A stretch of 64,000 nt of DNA from Diphasiastrum complanatum (GCA_029204225.1 CM055095.1:20139348-20203347); one strand, 5' to 3'; positions 49,425-61,638 are shown, counted from the stretch's first letter. Numbers and translations are program-made. The notes: generated by a model from the letters alone, not told the origin.

Positions 49425-49908
49425 CAACATGGATTGGAATGTCAAAAGTTGAAACTAGAGATGTAGAACTATAGCTATTGATTAGGTGCGAATGAACACT
49501 ATAGTTCTCAATATTGACTGTGCAACTCTGATTAATTTATGTGATATAGAGTGTTGACTGCATTATTAGAGATATTTCCATAGATACCTATTTACATGGT
49601 GATGTAAGGGTATACATTTAGTCATTGATTGTGTTTGGATTAGTTTGAACTAAGGTTTAGAGCTATTGTGATTATAATAGTTTCAGGCAATATTTGCATC
49701 ACTTTAAATAGGGTTCGGAGCTACTGAATATATATCAAGCAAGAACCATTTTAAATAGAAATTTGAATTATTTGTGGTTTATTATGAAGACACAATCACA
49801 CTTTAGAAATAGAGCTACTAATTAGACATATGTAAAAGGCAAAATCAATCAAGTGTTTGAGGTGTCATTTACCACCATGCATTGGCTTGTATAATTGAAT
49901 ATCGATTT

Positions 49909-50195
49909 CTACGTAGAAACAAAGATAGGTCGATTTTGCCATTGGTAGATAGGTGGTTCACCCTCAAAATCAATTGGACTATTCTCAAGCACCTCGACAA
50001 TATTACTATCAACAAACTTTAGATATATGAAAGGATCATAGTCACTAAGAAAAAATCTTGGTTGTTCCATATATATCTCCTCCTCAAGATAACCATTTGA
50101 AAAAGCATTGGATACATCTAATTGGAACACCTTCCATTTGAAAAAACAAGCAAGAGAGATAAGAATTCTTATTGTCACCATCTTGCAACAGGTGC
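49909..50195 (-). pseudogene. copia RT fragment
   Basis: The minus strand begins at the APVAKM block (one base missing, so the frame opens at MVTIRILISLACFFKWKVFQ) and continues LDVSNAFSNGYLEEEIYMEQ before losing similarity. It repeats the RT segment also present in the copia at 50776-53965, so it derives from another copy. It abuts gypsy integrase on the plus strand near 50196. Confidence 0.82.
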
Positions 50196-50775
50196 AACGT
50201 GGAACAATGGAAATTGATTCTAAAAGCTAGACCTTATCAGTTGATTTCTGGCCAATTATATCGAAGAGAACCAAATGGTATTCTTCAAAAATGTATTCTC
50301 CCACACGAGGACACCCAAATTATCTCAATTTTGCATGAAAGCATGGGTGGTGGTCATTTTGCATCCGACATTACAGTTCACAAGGTCTTGCAATCATGAT
50401 GCTGGTGGCCAACGATTCATAAGGATACAGATGAATACTTGAAGAAATGCGATGTGTGTCAAAGAGCTAGGAGGCCGACAAGTACTGAACTATGATCTGT
50501 TACATCCAGTTCTAGCTCAAGCACCATTTGAGAAGTGGAGATTGGAATATATCGGTCCAATTCACCCTGTCGCAAGAAGTTCACAAGCCCGATATATTAT
50601 CGTGGCCACAGATTATCTCATCAAATGGGTCGAAGCCAAGGTAGTGCAAACAGTTGACGCTCGAGCAACTGCCAAGTTTCTGTATGAGAATATCATTGTG
50701 CACTTCGGATGCCCGGTGGAGATAGTCAATCCACCTTATCACGTGCAAAATCCGAATCTGAAAAGGCAACAAGGC
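50196..50775 (+). pseudogene. Ty3/gypsy integrase fragment
   Basis: QWKLILKARPYQLISGQLYR, then the zinc finger LHESMGGGHFASDITVHK...WWPTIHKDTDEYLKKCDVCQ (H-H-C-C all present, two stops near 50399), then the core KWRLEYIGPIHPVARSSQAR and YIIVATDYLIKWVEAK with the first catalytic Asp. The second Asp (usually in SDRG) is replaced by VNPPY, after which similarity ends. It is wedged between two minus-strand copia fragments. Confidence 0.88.
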
Positions 50776-51922
50776 TTAAATCATGTCTTTTAAATAAAGT
50801 CCATAGTCTTGAGTAGATGCAACATATCTCAAGATCATCTTCCCCTTTTTCCAATCATGGATCTTTGGATTTTGCATGCTTTGACTAAGCTTATGCACAC
50901 TAAAACTAAGATCAGCCCTAGTGATAGTGAGCCATATTAAAGAGCCTATTAGACTTCTAAAAAGTGTGATGTCCTCAAAGGATGCTTTATCACAAGTTTT
51001 AGTGTCTTTAACATTAGACTCCATAGGAGTATCTATGCTTTTACAATCTTGCATTTTAAACTTCTTAAGCATAGATCTTACATAACTTTCTTGAGAAATG
51101 AAATCTAAGTCATTAGAGATCTTAATCTCTAATCCAAGTACATGATGTAAAAATCCAAGATCTTGCATTTTGAATTCCTTTCCTAAGGAGATCTTGGTAT
51201 CAACAAGTAAATCCATGTTGCTTCCACATAATAGAATGTCATCAACATAAATAAGCAACATGATTATATCATTACCAACATGTTTAAGATATAATGATGG
51301 ATCATATCATGTTCAAGCCATAAAGACTTTTCAAAAGTAAGCATACTTTTGATCCTTTGCCATTCACAACAAAACCTGGAGGTTGATGCATATATATTTC
51401 TTCTTCTAAGTAACCATTTAAGAAAGCATTGGAAACATCAAGTTGAAGCATTTTCCAATCATAAAAGCAACAAATAGTAATGAGAATTCTAATGGTTACT
51501 ATCTTTGCTATGGGAGCAAAGGTTTCTTCATAATCTATGCCTTTGATTTGGGCATAGCCTTTAGCACAAAGCCTTGCTTTGAACTTATTGATTGATCCAT
51601 CATTATTGAGCTTGATTCTATAGAACCACTTGCATCCAATGACATGCTTGTCATTAGGAGGATCTACAAGTTGCCAAGTCTCATTTTGCATCAAAGCTTC
51701 ATACTCGGCCTCCATGGCTTTGATCCAATCTTTTGATTGAAGAGCTTCCTCCACACTTGATGGTTCCTCAATGGAAGTGTGAAAAGCATGTAGAGAACTT
51801 GAATCCTCCACTTGTTTGCCTGTTTCCAAGTAGGTGAGTCTTCTAGGCTCGGATCTCTCTCGGGTTGATCTTCTTGGAGTCATTAGTAGACTCGGCTTCT
51901 CTTGTGATCTTGGCCCCAACAA
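50776..51922 (-). pseudogene. copia RT and start of RNase H
   Basis: A 206-codon frame (51922-51302) holds RRSTRERSEPRRLTYLE, IGCKWFYRIKLNND, KARLCAKGYAQIKG, DYEETFAPIAKIVTIRILIT, LDVSNAFLNGYLEEEIYMHQ and LLKSLYGLN. After a break a 161-codon frame (51261-50776) has LLIYVDDILLCGSN with YVDD, DLGFLHHVLGLEI, LIGSLIWLTITRADLSFSV and ILRYVASTQDYGLYL. The main defect between them is a short break near 51290. RNase H is cut off at 50776. Confidence 0.92.
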
Positions 51923-51955
51923 GTCTTCATCTTGATCAATACTTGATGAAGAGAC

Positions 51956-53040
51956 TCATCCTTGATGAATAAGCTCTTGAGATTCCTGCGCATTGTCCTT
52001 CATGTACATTCGATCTTCATGGAAGATCACATTTCTACTTATCATAGTTTGATTGGTAGATGGAACAAAAATCCTATAGGCTTTACTTGAGTAACCTATC
52101 ATAATGCCTTTAAGAGCATTAACATCTTCTTTTTTTCTTGTTTCAAGAGGTACATGTACAAAGCATACACATCCAAATGTTCCAAGATGATTGACCTCGG
52201 GTTTCCTTCCATACAACTTTTCATAAGGTGAAATATCTTCTATAGCATGATTTGGCAAAAAATTGCAAAGATAGTTAGCACATCCTATTGCTTCTCCCCA
52301 AAAATCTTTAGAAAGAGAGGCTCCTAGTCTAAGTGCCTTTGCACATTCACATAGAGTTCTATTTTTTCTTTCGGCCACTCCATTAGATTGAGGAGAGTAG
52401 GAACAAGTGAAATCTCTTCTAATGCCAAAATCATTACAAAAGTTTATGAACTTTGTGGAGATGTATTCACCTCCATTATCACTTCTCAAAGCTTTAATTT
52501 TACAAGATAATTGATTCTCAACAAAAGCTTTGAACTTCACAAAAGTTTCATATGCAAGTGCTTTAGAAGGTAAGAGGTAAACCCAACAAAAATGTGAGTA
52601 ATCATCAATAAATGTTATAAAACATGTAGCTCCACCCTTGCTCTTGGTGGATGAGGAATGAATGTCACTATGGATAAGTTCCAAAGGTGCTTTGGACTTG
52701 ATGGTTGATCTTTGATGTGGCCTTGCATGTGATTTGGCCAATGCACATGCATCACAAGGACTTGGCTCCTTGATCATGGACTTAGGCAAACCATGAGCTA
52801 GCTCCAACTTGCACATAGATTGCATGGCCTTAGAGTTGGGATGGCCCAACCTCCTATGCCATAGATCTTCATTTGAAAGCTTTCCTTGTAGCACAATATC
52901 CGAGCAAAGATTAGCATTTCCATTTCCATCAAGCTTAAATAACCTTCCAAAACAAGAACATGATGCTATTATATCATCATCTTTTGTGATCAAGCAAGTA
53001 CCATCTTTAGAATCTACTTGTGGACCATCATCATTGAGTT
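51956..53040 (-). pseudogene. copia integrase
   Basis: A 345-codon open frame: pre-integrase LWHRRLGHPNSKAMQ, zinc-binding CDACALAKSHARPH, core IHSDIHSSSTKSKGG, RSDNGGEYISTKFIN and NGVAERKNRTLCECA (D-D-E intact), then PYEKLYGRKPEVNHLGTFGC and the C-terminal IGYSSKAYRIFVP. It catalyses cDNA insertion in a live element. Upstream, a stop at about 53039 separates it from the protease. Confidence 0.92.
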
Positions 53041-53965
53041 AGCCTACACTTATTAGATATTTAGTCAAACTAGGAACATAGAGCACATCATTGAGATCAA
53101 GCTTATCTAGAGATATGCTTCTTATGCCTTCTGTCATACATTCCTCATCATTTGCTGTATAGATACAACTTCTAGAGCCTTTGTATGGTACAAGATTACA
53201 AAAAGAGTTTTTATCACTACTCATGTGGGATGAGGCACCACTAACTAGCCACCATACATTAGAATGCTTGAAAGAGGAAGATGAAAAGTTAGACATCATA
53301 AGTGAATCTTCTTTGTCACAAGGAGATTCATCTTCACAAGTGATGTTGGCTTGCTTTTTCCTTTTGTAGCATTGGGAGGCAAAATGCCCCTTCTTGCCAC
53401 ATGAGAAACAAGTAACCTTGTACTTGTTCTTCTTCACATTGGATTAGCTTGGTTCCTCCTCAAATGTCTTCTCCATTGCTTTTGTGTTGTCCTTGGAGCT
53501 CTTGCCATTCTTCTTGTCTTTTCTCTTCTCCTTGGATATGGTGAAGAGTGCTTGATCACTTCCTCCATCCTTGAGAGACAATCTCTCAAATCTTGCCACT
53601 CGAGTTTGATGCCTATACTCCTCGGCTATCAAGACTCCTTGTAAGGCTTCTAAAGAGGGTGAGTCCTCTTTAATTGCATAAGATTGAACAACGGTATCAA
53701 AATCCTCACTTAATCCATTCAAAATAACTTGAACAATTTCTTTGGATTTGATAGAATCGTCTATGCAACAAAGATCTTTATGGAGATCCTTGACTCTAGA
53801 AACATAGGATGAAGCACTTTCATCCTTTCTTTGAAAACTTTGAGAAATCATATTTCTTAGAGTAAGGACTCTTGAAGTGTTTTTAGACTCGTAAATGGAT
53901 TGAAGAGTACTCCATGCTTCTTGAGCATTGACACAAGAGCTAATCTCTCTTGGGCAAGAGCATTC
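53041..53965 (-). pseudogene. copia gag C-part, zinc knuckle and protease
   Basis: Gag from about 53965 reads CVNAQEAWSTLQSIYESK and ISQSFQRKDESASSYVSRVK to a stop at 53444. The zinc knuckle is CFSCGKKGHFASQC. The protease has WWLVSGASSHMSS, where the catalytic Asp of DSGAS is Val (GTT for GAT), then DVLYVPSLTKYLISVG. The first ~100 residues of gag are missing. Confidence 0.9.
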
Positions 53966-54410
53966 ATCACAATCTAACTATCATTACACCTCAAATGAAT
54001 CAAATGGAAGCTTTACTTGAAAAAGTGTATTCTTGTGGTACAAAGCCACCTTATTTATAATACAAGAGGCCTTCTAGAACTTGTGGAGAGAGAGAACAAT
54101 CTAGATGCCACATTGCCTTTACCTCTCTACTAGATGACAAAAAGAGAGATGGATAAGACTTGAGAATCTCTCTTTTTGAGAATCCTTTGACCTACAAGAG
54201 TAGCCTCAAATGCTTCTTGATAGGTTCTAGACCTACACATCGCTATGAAGACAAAAAACTAACTTGACTCTAATTGGAAAGTTACTAGACTAGTCTTCCT
54301 CAAGTTTGGACAAACCCCAAAACTTGAATCTCTAAGTTTAATATTATTTTAATTTTACAATATTTTCACAACAACCTCTCTTCTCAAAGTCTTGCTAGCA
54401 ATCCATTTTT
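53966..54410. other. possible LTR sequence, no gene
   Basis: No coding. A minus-strand TATAAATAA near 54055 and the position just upstream of a minus-strand copia gag suggest remains of its LTR, but no LTR ends or second copy were found. Confidence 0.35.
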
Positions 54411-55060
54411 TCACGCTAGAAGCAAACATATTGAAGTTTGTCACCATTTTGTTCGAGAAAAAGTTCAAGAATGGGAGATCCATTTGGAGCATGTACCAAC
54501 ATCAGAATGCTTGGTTGATCTTCTTACTAAGCCACTTGCAAGAAAAACATTTGCTAAGTTAAGATTAGCTCTCAATGTTATAAGCAAATCTATGTTGGAA
54601 AAATAGCTTAGTTTTGAGGAGTGTTAGAAATTTGGCAAAACTAGCTATTGTAAAATGGTCATTTGACTTGTTTGAACATATAAACTTTATGTGTACAATC
54701 TTATCTCTCATCGTATTTCGTAGCCTCAAACTTGAGTTCATCCACTTGTGGAAGAGATTACATGAATCATAGAAGTTGGTAGAGCAAATCATGAGATTAT
54801 GCATAGATCATGTCAGAACTAATGGAGCTTGATTCAAGAGTCCATTAGGGCTTGATTAGGGAGATATTAAGGATGATAGAACCCTCTTATAAGGTTGGAT
54901 CTGAGATGTATATATATGTGGATCAATCCTTTGTAAATTCATGATAAGTGATTTCCTCTTTTGTGAGAATCAAATTGTTGGCAATTTTGGCAATCTTCTT
55001 GTCTATGTGGAATTGATGCTTGATTATTGTCTAATATTTTTATTTCATTTGTTTTATCTG
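54411..55060 (+). mobile_element. 3' end of a Ty1/copia element with LTR
   Basis: The end of RNase H (ARSKHIEVCHHFVREKVQEW, HVPTSECLVDLLTKPLARKT) at 54415-54580 is followed by a stop, a short purine tract (TTTTGAGGAG) and an LTR starting TGTTAGAAATTTGGC at 54622. A TATA box (TATATATATG) is near 54907. The LTR end is a guess. Everything upstream of RNase H is missing. Confidence 0.8.
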
Positions 55061-55229
55061 ATCTGAATCAAGTACTGTACTTTTCACATGTGTGAAAGGC
55101 CGTGGGGAACATTAAATGCTAGTTTGAGTGAGTGCTCTTGCCAATTTAGATGCAAATAAGCTAGAATTGAGTGCTAGTATTCTATCTTATAGATCTAAGT
55201 GCAATCCTTGATGCATGATTGATCTTTTG

Positions 55230-57137
55230 GGATCCAAATAAGATTGATTTGTCATATTTTTCAGATTTTCCAATACCCTACACACAAACGTTTTTCGTAT
55301 TGTAGGGTTATAAAGCTTATAAGCATTCTTCTTGAGAAATGACCAACAAAAATAGATCTAATGCTAGAATTATCTAGTTTCTTTCTTAGCTCATTTGCAA
55401 TTTGAGCAAAAGCTTTTAAACTTTTGACAAAAGGTTTTTGTCCAGTCCAAACTTCAGTAAGATTCAAATTGTTTAGACTCTTGGTAGTACATCTATTTTG
55501 AATGTAGTTTGCTATTGTAATAGCTTTTGCTTGAAACATTTTGGAGAGAGATCCATGTGCCAACATTGTTTTGGTTAATTCTACCAATGTTCAATTTGTT
55601 CTATCTGCTACTGCATGGAATTTTGGAGAATAGCTTCTTGTCATTTGATAGATGATTTCATCACTCTAACAATAATGTCTAAATTCACTTGAGATATATT
55701 CTCTCCAACCATCTATTCAAAGAACTTTTAGCTTTTTGCTAATTTATGTTTCTGATTATGCTTTAAATATCTTAATGAATTTGAAAGCTTCAGACTTTTG
55801 CTTTAAAATATACTACACAAGTCCTAGAGAAGTCATCTATGAAAGTTAGAAATACTTTGTCCTTCTCAGGGATGGAATATGCATTGGACCACAAATGTCA
55901 TTATGCACAATATCAAGAAAACTTTTGGAAGTATGCACAAAAATAGATTTAAATGATTTCCTAGTATGTTTTCCTAAAATACGACTTTCACATATTGGAT
56001 AATTTGCATTGTTAGATATATCTAAGTGATGTACTAGAGTTTGTTTATACATATGCAATATACTATTATACTTAATATGACCCAATATGTAATGCCAAAT
56101 TAGATATTTACAGATTGATTTTGGAGTGTTCAAAGCTTGAATGTCAAAAATTCTTTTGCAAACCAGGGACATAAAGTACATTAAGAATGAGCTTAACTTT
56201 TTTATTTTGGAAACTGAACTCTACGGTACCTTCACCAATAATACAATGAACACCATTATTACCTAGTTGAATGAATTTGTTGGTGACATTCAACAGATAT
56301 TGCAGCAATTTGTTCAAGTAGATCTTCAAAGTTATTCAAATGATTAGTCATCATTTCATTTTTTGACATTTCTAGTGAGGACAATTTCTTTCATAGTAAT
56401 AATTTAGCAAACACATTTCTAACATTGTAGAGAGTATTTAGAATGTCCCATACTTCTTTAAAAGTTTGGGCTTTACTTACATGACCAAGCAATGAATCTT
56501 GAATATTCAAGATTAGTAAAGCAAAAGCTTTTTCATCATTTATTTTTCACTTTACAAGTGCTTGCTAATCTATTAGAAGTTTTTCTCCATTCCTTCTATG
56601 ACTTTCCATAACTCTTTAGCCAGTAAGATGACTCTCATCTTAAATCTCCACATGTCGTAGTTACAGTTTGTCACTCATTGACACTATATTGTCGGATGAA
56701 TCCATTTGTGGATAATAATGACAAGTAGAATGAGATTTTGTTGCTAGCTTTTCTCAATCTACTACGGTTAAAAAAGTAACTTGCTCTAACATCTCGTCGA
56801 AGAATAAATCTGAAAGACAAACTTTAGGGATTCACACAAAAAAATAAAACTTCGATACCCTGTTCATTAGATAGATGATATAGAGACAACTACCTATTAA
56901 TTTTGTGATTGCATAATTATTTTTCACAAATTTGATGTCATGTTAACAATACTATTAGACGATTGATCTAACTTGCTATTCAAAACAATTTGATATGTGT
57001 AGATTGTTGAACATATGGCACAAAGAACCTAAAATGGATTCATTTAATCCTCAAGAGGGATTGGATACATTGCCATGAAATATTCTATCATCTAATGTAG
57101 ACTAGAATTGATCTTCCCTCATAAAGCAAGCAACAAC
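55230..57137 (-). mobile_element. strongly decayed Ty1/copia element
   Basis: Minus-strand order: possible LTR (56861 to about 57137), degenerate primer binding site (56850-56860), gag, protease region, pre-integrase, integrase. RT is missing below 55260. The LTR limits rest only on TGTTCATTAG after the primer site and a TGTTGTTGC end. Confidence 0.65.
55260..56700 (-). pseudogene. copia gag, protease region and integrase remnants
   Basis: Gag block DEKAFALLILNIQDSLLGHV followed by SKAQTFKEVWDILNTLYNVR (56550-56410) is readable without a stop and matches the gag of the 14-18 kb copia. Then LNVLYVPGLQKN (56190), pre-integrase IWHYILGHIKYNS, integrase IVHNDICGPMHI and, after several breaks, MVELTKTMLAHGSLSKMF and the C-terminal TEVWTGQKPFVKSLKAF. 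The catalytic segments between 55600 and 55850 are badly broken. Confidence 0.8.
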
Positions 57138-57319
57138 AATCAATTACAAAGTGTTTATGACCAAAATGATTTCACATGTGTGAAGGGCAACCTACTCTAT
57201 GGACAGAGGTCTAAGCACAAAATACTAACAAAGACTAAAGTAATTAATAAAAAAAAATCCAATACAATTGAGAGAATTACAAACTTGATGCAAATCTTTG
57301 CTCTTCCTTGATTCACACA

Positions 57320-57610
57320 CAAATGATCTCCAATTTGGAGTAAAATGGTAACTATCCCCAAGGATCAACTTTATTAAATCTGGAAGAGGCTACATTCATA
57401 CATAGACTGAGTAGTCTCGGGGCCACCAACACGTGTTAGGCTTGGCTCGTGCTAGTAGTAGGAGCTGAGACCTGGCGACTGGATTCCTGGCATTAGTTGA
57501 GCTACCCAAGTTTATGTCTACTGGAATCCCCCTATAGTTCTAGTGTGATTCGACGCGCCCCTTCTATCCTGGAATATAGTGTTGTCTAGTAAAGCACACT
57601 TTTTTGGACT
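57320..57610 (-). repeat. dispersed LTR-like repeat, copy 2
   Basis: The reverse complement matches 4270-4545 in collinear blocks (GTGCTTTAC, CGAATCACACTAGAA, TATAGGGGGAT, GTCTCAGCTC, CCCCGAGACTA, CCAGATTTAATAAAGTTG). It is more diverged in the middle. Confidence 0.6.
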
Positions 57611-57859
57611 TAATTTTTATTTTGCTGATTAAGCTTGGCAAGCTTGACAGAATCACTCTACCTCCTGGGCATGGATCCCAGAAGTTGTCTAGTCCAGGAC
57701 TCAAGCTCTAGACCTAGCTCATGACTTGTGACTACTTGATTGGCTCACCACAGGTCAGAGGCTCAGTCCTTGACTTCCTAACTTGCTCTGGGACTTTAGG
57801 GAGTGTCATTCCTTAGAGTCTTACAAGTCACACTGGGTGCACCCGAGTCATCTTTACAA

Positions 57860-58112
57860 CACACATCCGATGCTTGTCTTGGGGTACATGGTCTTTTATA
57901 GACAGATTGATAGTGGTGAGAGCTCTCCTCGCCTTTTTATTGTATGCTTTCACTTCGGCTTCAATCATTGGGTAGGTCTTTTCACCAGTAATAACCTCTC
58001 AAAGTTCCTTCTCCATTAGAATATTCTTAAGCTTGAATTTTCAGACGTTATACAACATCAAGCTTGCTTGCCAACGACTTCTTCCATATTAGACATGGCT
58101 TCAAAAGACTAC
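57860..58112 (-). pseudogene. copia gag N-terminal fragment
   Basis: Minus strand: after MSNMEE, the block Y-N-V-stop-KFKLKNILMEKEL-stop-EVITGEK aligns with YAMWKFKMKNILMEKDVWEV of the 22.4-kb copia, and both stops are TGA where that copy has Trp TGG. It continues MIEAEVKAYNKKARRALTTI and NLSIKDHV, then fades near 57860. It is too broken to appear as a long open frame. Confidence 0.8.
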
Positions 58113-59204
58113 TCATTTGAGCTCAAAATTTCATTTTTTAATGGAAAACTAATGTAATGCCACACTCTAGACCTTGTCTAGATGAAGTCTAGGCACCTTC
58201 CACAAGAGTCAATAGCACCAAAATTGGCTTTACTCGACTTCCAAGCTTCAAAAAACATCAACTTTGGCGATTCTAGCCGTTACTAATTCCAAGCTATAGA
58301 ATGGTGAATATTTCACGTGGAATGGAGCTTCTCCTTGAGAAATGACGCTTCTCTGGGCCACTTTACTGGTTCACCTTCTTGAATCCTCAACATAGATGCA
58401 TATGAGCCTAAATCTGGTGGTTGAGTTCGACGCGCCGAAACAAGGTCTTGCAAGCACTAAACACACATATTGCTCCACGCGGTTGAGCATGCGCGACTTA
58501 CAACACCCTCCTCTCTTGCAAGCTCTCAACTATGGAAGTTGTAATTTGGAGTTTGGGAACCCACCACTTGTTGTCATAAACTACTCTTCTTCCTCTCCAC
58601 GGAAGCCCATGGCTATTTGCAACTAGTAGCGCCACCAATCACACCCCTCTCCATATTTTCACATCCCTCTCCATGTTTTCATAGTATCAAATTGGCTTCT
58701 ATAAAGAGAGAGATCTGGGGTTTTATCTCCTTAAATCCTTGCTCACCAAAAAATGAAGTAGTTGAGAAATTTCTCAATGTTTGTCTCAGACTGATCTAAC
58801 AATCCTTGCCCTACTAGCTAAGGACGCCCAATTGCACACAACATACTGGTTCAAACCATGTTGAATTCGGTGAGAAATTGACGACATATGAATCAATTTC
58901 ATCTAAAAAAAACTTCTACAAGAAGGCACATACATTGAACACCGCAGTCTCTTTTTTTGCTTTCACACAGTTCAACTCTAAGAATTGCTTAAAGCTTGCT
59001 CTAACAACTCTTCTCCAACCACTTAAGATTGACGACTATAGTCAACTCCCTCAATCGTGCTTCGTCATCACACAATTAGCCTTATCGGTTCTTCAAATTT
59101 CTTCTGATTGAAATTTGGTTGTAGCATCGAACCTACACCTTATAGTATGCTCTACTACCATTGACAAGGATTTTTTTTTCGTAAACTTCCCCAAATCATT
59201 TTCT
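58113..59204 (-). other. probable leader and 5' LTR of the decayed copia
   Basis: No gene. A degenerate primer-site-like sequence (TGGTTTGAACC on the minus strand, 58848-58858) follows an AACA end, so LTR sequence could begin at 58859 and run toward 59350. The rest is non-coding and may be leader. Confidence is limited because no second LTR copy is present. Confidence 0.35.
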
Positions 59205-59231
59205 CCCCCCCCCCCCCCCCCCCCCCCCCCC
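59205..59231. repeat. poly-C tract of 27 bp
   Basis: An uninterrupted C run; it produces the false proline- and glycine-rich frames nearby. Confidence 0.97.
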
Positions 59232-60497
59232 TCTTCCCAACACCCTTCCCACATGGTGCCCTCTACAACATTGAAGAATAAACGTTCTACACGTTGAAAC
59301 TTTGGTTTTGTTGTATGTCCCTCCCAACTCAATCATGTTGAACTTATAAACCTAGTTAAATAAATAGTACATGGTAGAGGGTTACTTGGCTCCAAATTTT
59401 TAAGGCCCAAAATAACTTATGCAAAAAAAATTTGGTACAAACTCGTGGGAGGCCTTCTTGCATGATGATGCCACATACCCATTTGAGTTTGGTAGAACCC
59501 CATGCACATTTAGTTTGCCACCTATCATGAATGCATGCAATATGCAAGTAGGCATGCAAATGCATGCATAGGAAATTAGACACTTGGCAATTGCATGCCA
59601 AGCCATTGTACATTCACAAATTCTATTCAATAGAATTATTCATCCTCCATGAGTTGGAGAGATATAGAGTTTGTAACTCTCTTCCATTTTCATTGTGCTT
59701 ATGTCTTCTTGATCCATTTTTGGTGTAGGAACTCCCTGATGGACAGATTTGGTTTTTCAGATGTCTCTCCCTCATCATTCATCCAAATCAGATGAAATCA
59801 ATTGCAAACTGATTGCAGGAGGAGGGTGCTACCACTCATACCATTTCTCTTCCAATCAATGCATTTCTGGAGCCAGGATAGCCATCAAACATTTGTGGGA
59901 AGGCGTTGGTTCAGTTTTGAAAAAAACCTTCATTTCTCTTTGAAGAATTGTCAGAATTTGATGTAATCAGTGGCAGATGTTTTCTATTGCATAGGCACTA
60001 TCATTACTTGTGATTAGAAGTCTATTAGAGGTCAATTAGAATCTGTTTTTTCATATCTGACACTCCTAATTGTATTGGCCAGCAAGTAGAAATTGTTCTT
60101 TTTCTTGATTCATCTAATTGACATAGAGTAGAGTTCATAGAGATGTGAACTAGGATCAATCTATGATCCAGAACTTGCTGGTTTTTTCATCTCAACTTGC
60201 ATGACAGTTGCATGTCAAGTTTTTACATTGCATGTTCCTTTCCTAGTTATGTTAAGATCAAGTAGACCTTGAAAATAACATCACTAGGATCCTTAGTTCC
60301 TAATTTCAAGCTATTCTAGCATCATCCATTTTACAACAAATCCAAGCCATATTCTTTGGTGATTTTGATGTAGGTCCCACTAACAATGTCCTTTTTTTGG
60401 CATTTTTGCAAGCGTAAAATCAGTTTTCAAATTTTTACAAAGAAAATTGAGCGCCTCTCAGAACGTAATCTGTGGGGCAAATTTTTTTTTTGACAAA
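59232..60497. other. spacer, no gene recognised
   Basis: Short frames up to 85 codons, no domains. Several GCATGCA-type palindromes occur at 59520-59600. Confidence 0.55.
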
Positions 60498-60543
60498 TTT
60501 TTTTTACACGCACCTTCCGCCCAGAAGGTGCGTGTAAAAAAAA
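60498..60543. repeat. perfect 20-bp inverted repeat (hairpin)
   Basis: Eight T then ACACGCACCTTC (60498-60517), a 6-nt loop CGCCCA, then GAAGGTGCGTGT and eight A (60524-60543). All 20 pairs match. Confidence 0.95.
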
Positions 60544-60582
60544 CAAAAACAAAAAAAATGTGAAAACAGATTTCTCACGCAG

Positions 60583-60599
60583 CCTTCCGGGGCGGAAGG
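60583..60599. repeat. second short hairpin
   Basis: CCTTCC-GGGGC-GGAAGG, 40 bp past the larger hairpin and sharing its CCTTCCG core. A 20-bp poly-C tract follows at 60624-60643. Confidence 0.85.
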
Positions 60600-60643
60600 G
60601 CCTCGGAGCCTGACCTCCCCCCACCCCCCCCCCCCCCCCCCCC

Positions 60644-61638
60644 TTAATTTGCTTTGGATTATCTAGATGCATCACAATCACAAGATTTTCCATTTATTTT
60701 CCTATGATTGAATCAATTGTGTATGCTCTATGACTTTATCAATATCTTCACACGTATCACCTCAAAATCTTATATGATTGGACCATTGAGATCAAGTTTT
60801 GCCCCTCCATTACCCATTGTAACACTTAACCTTGATTTTTCCTTGCTAATCTCATTAGATATGATGAAAATATAGAGCTCGTTGGATGAAATTTGAAAAA
60901 ATTCTCTCTAGATTTAATTTCTGGAAGATTGTTATGACCACACATTAAGCTTCATAAACTTCTTTATCATGGAAATTCTAACTTGTCATCTCATCTTGCC
61001 ACTGTTGTGGCTTGATGAGTTGACTTGTTGGTCTGCATAAGATGCCTCAAAGTGAACACTATCTAGCTCATATAAATAGTCATGATGGCTAATGGCCTTC
61101 AAAGAGATGGACATAAGGGGGTATGGATGTGGGGCCTCTAAACGGCCTTCGCTTTTTTACTTTGGTTCAGTTGACTGGAAAGTGTCTCTCCTAATTATGC
61201 TTTTTACTGTACAGTAGTATGATCTTATTAATGTGCATAAAAGTTATATTGAAATTTTCAACTAGAGGCCAACCCCTAACTTTTTGTTATGCTACTACTA
61301 GCTCTCTCAATTGGAGGTTTTTATAATCTATGTATAAGACAATTTTAGACTCTTTTCTTGGCAAAAAGAACAAAAGAATCAAAATGCATGATGTCCCACA
61401 TCTCTTACATTGGCATAGTGGGACTTCAATGGGCCCTTGAGCTTTAGGCCTGAAGATGTTTAGGACCTTGCTTCAAACTTAGATTTGGTCATAAGAATCT
61501 TTGTATTAAGCTTTTGACCTCCTCAAGATACAATAAATAGGCTTCCAATTTGCATGTGTAGTATTAAAGGTCTTCCTCAAGCAGTGAACAGGCATAAAGA
61601 AGAGGTGGAGAAGAAGAGGTGGTCTTCACGTGTCCGCA
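60644..61638. other. AT-rich spacer, no gene recognised
   Basis: No coding block or repeat was identified between the poly-C tract and the MITE. Confidence 0.55.

Larger units (their letters stand above)
50776..53965 (-). mobile_element. Ty1/copia retrotransposon body, both ends truncated
   Basis: Minus-strand order: gag (from 53965 down), zinc knuckle, protease, integrase, RT and the start of RNase H, ending at 50776 against gypsy integrase. A minus-strand TATA box (TATAAATAA near 54055) upstream suggests LTR sequence in 53966-54410, but the gag N-terminus is missing. It is the best-preserved copia pol in the window. Confidence 0.92.

Noticed and set aside
59093-59332. Glycine-rich and proline-rich short frames
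   Set aside because: Produced by the 27-bp poly-C tract.
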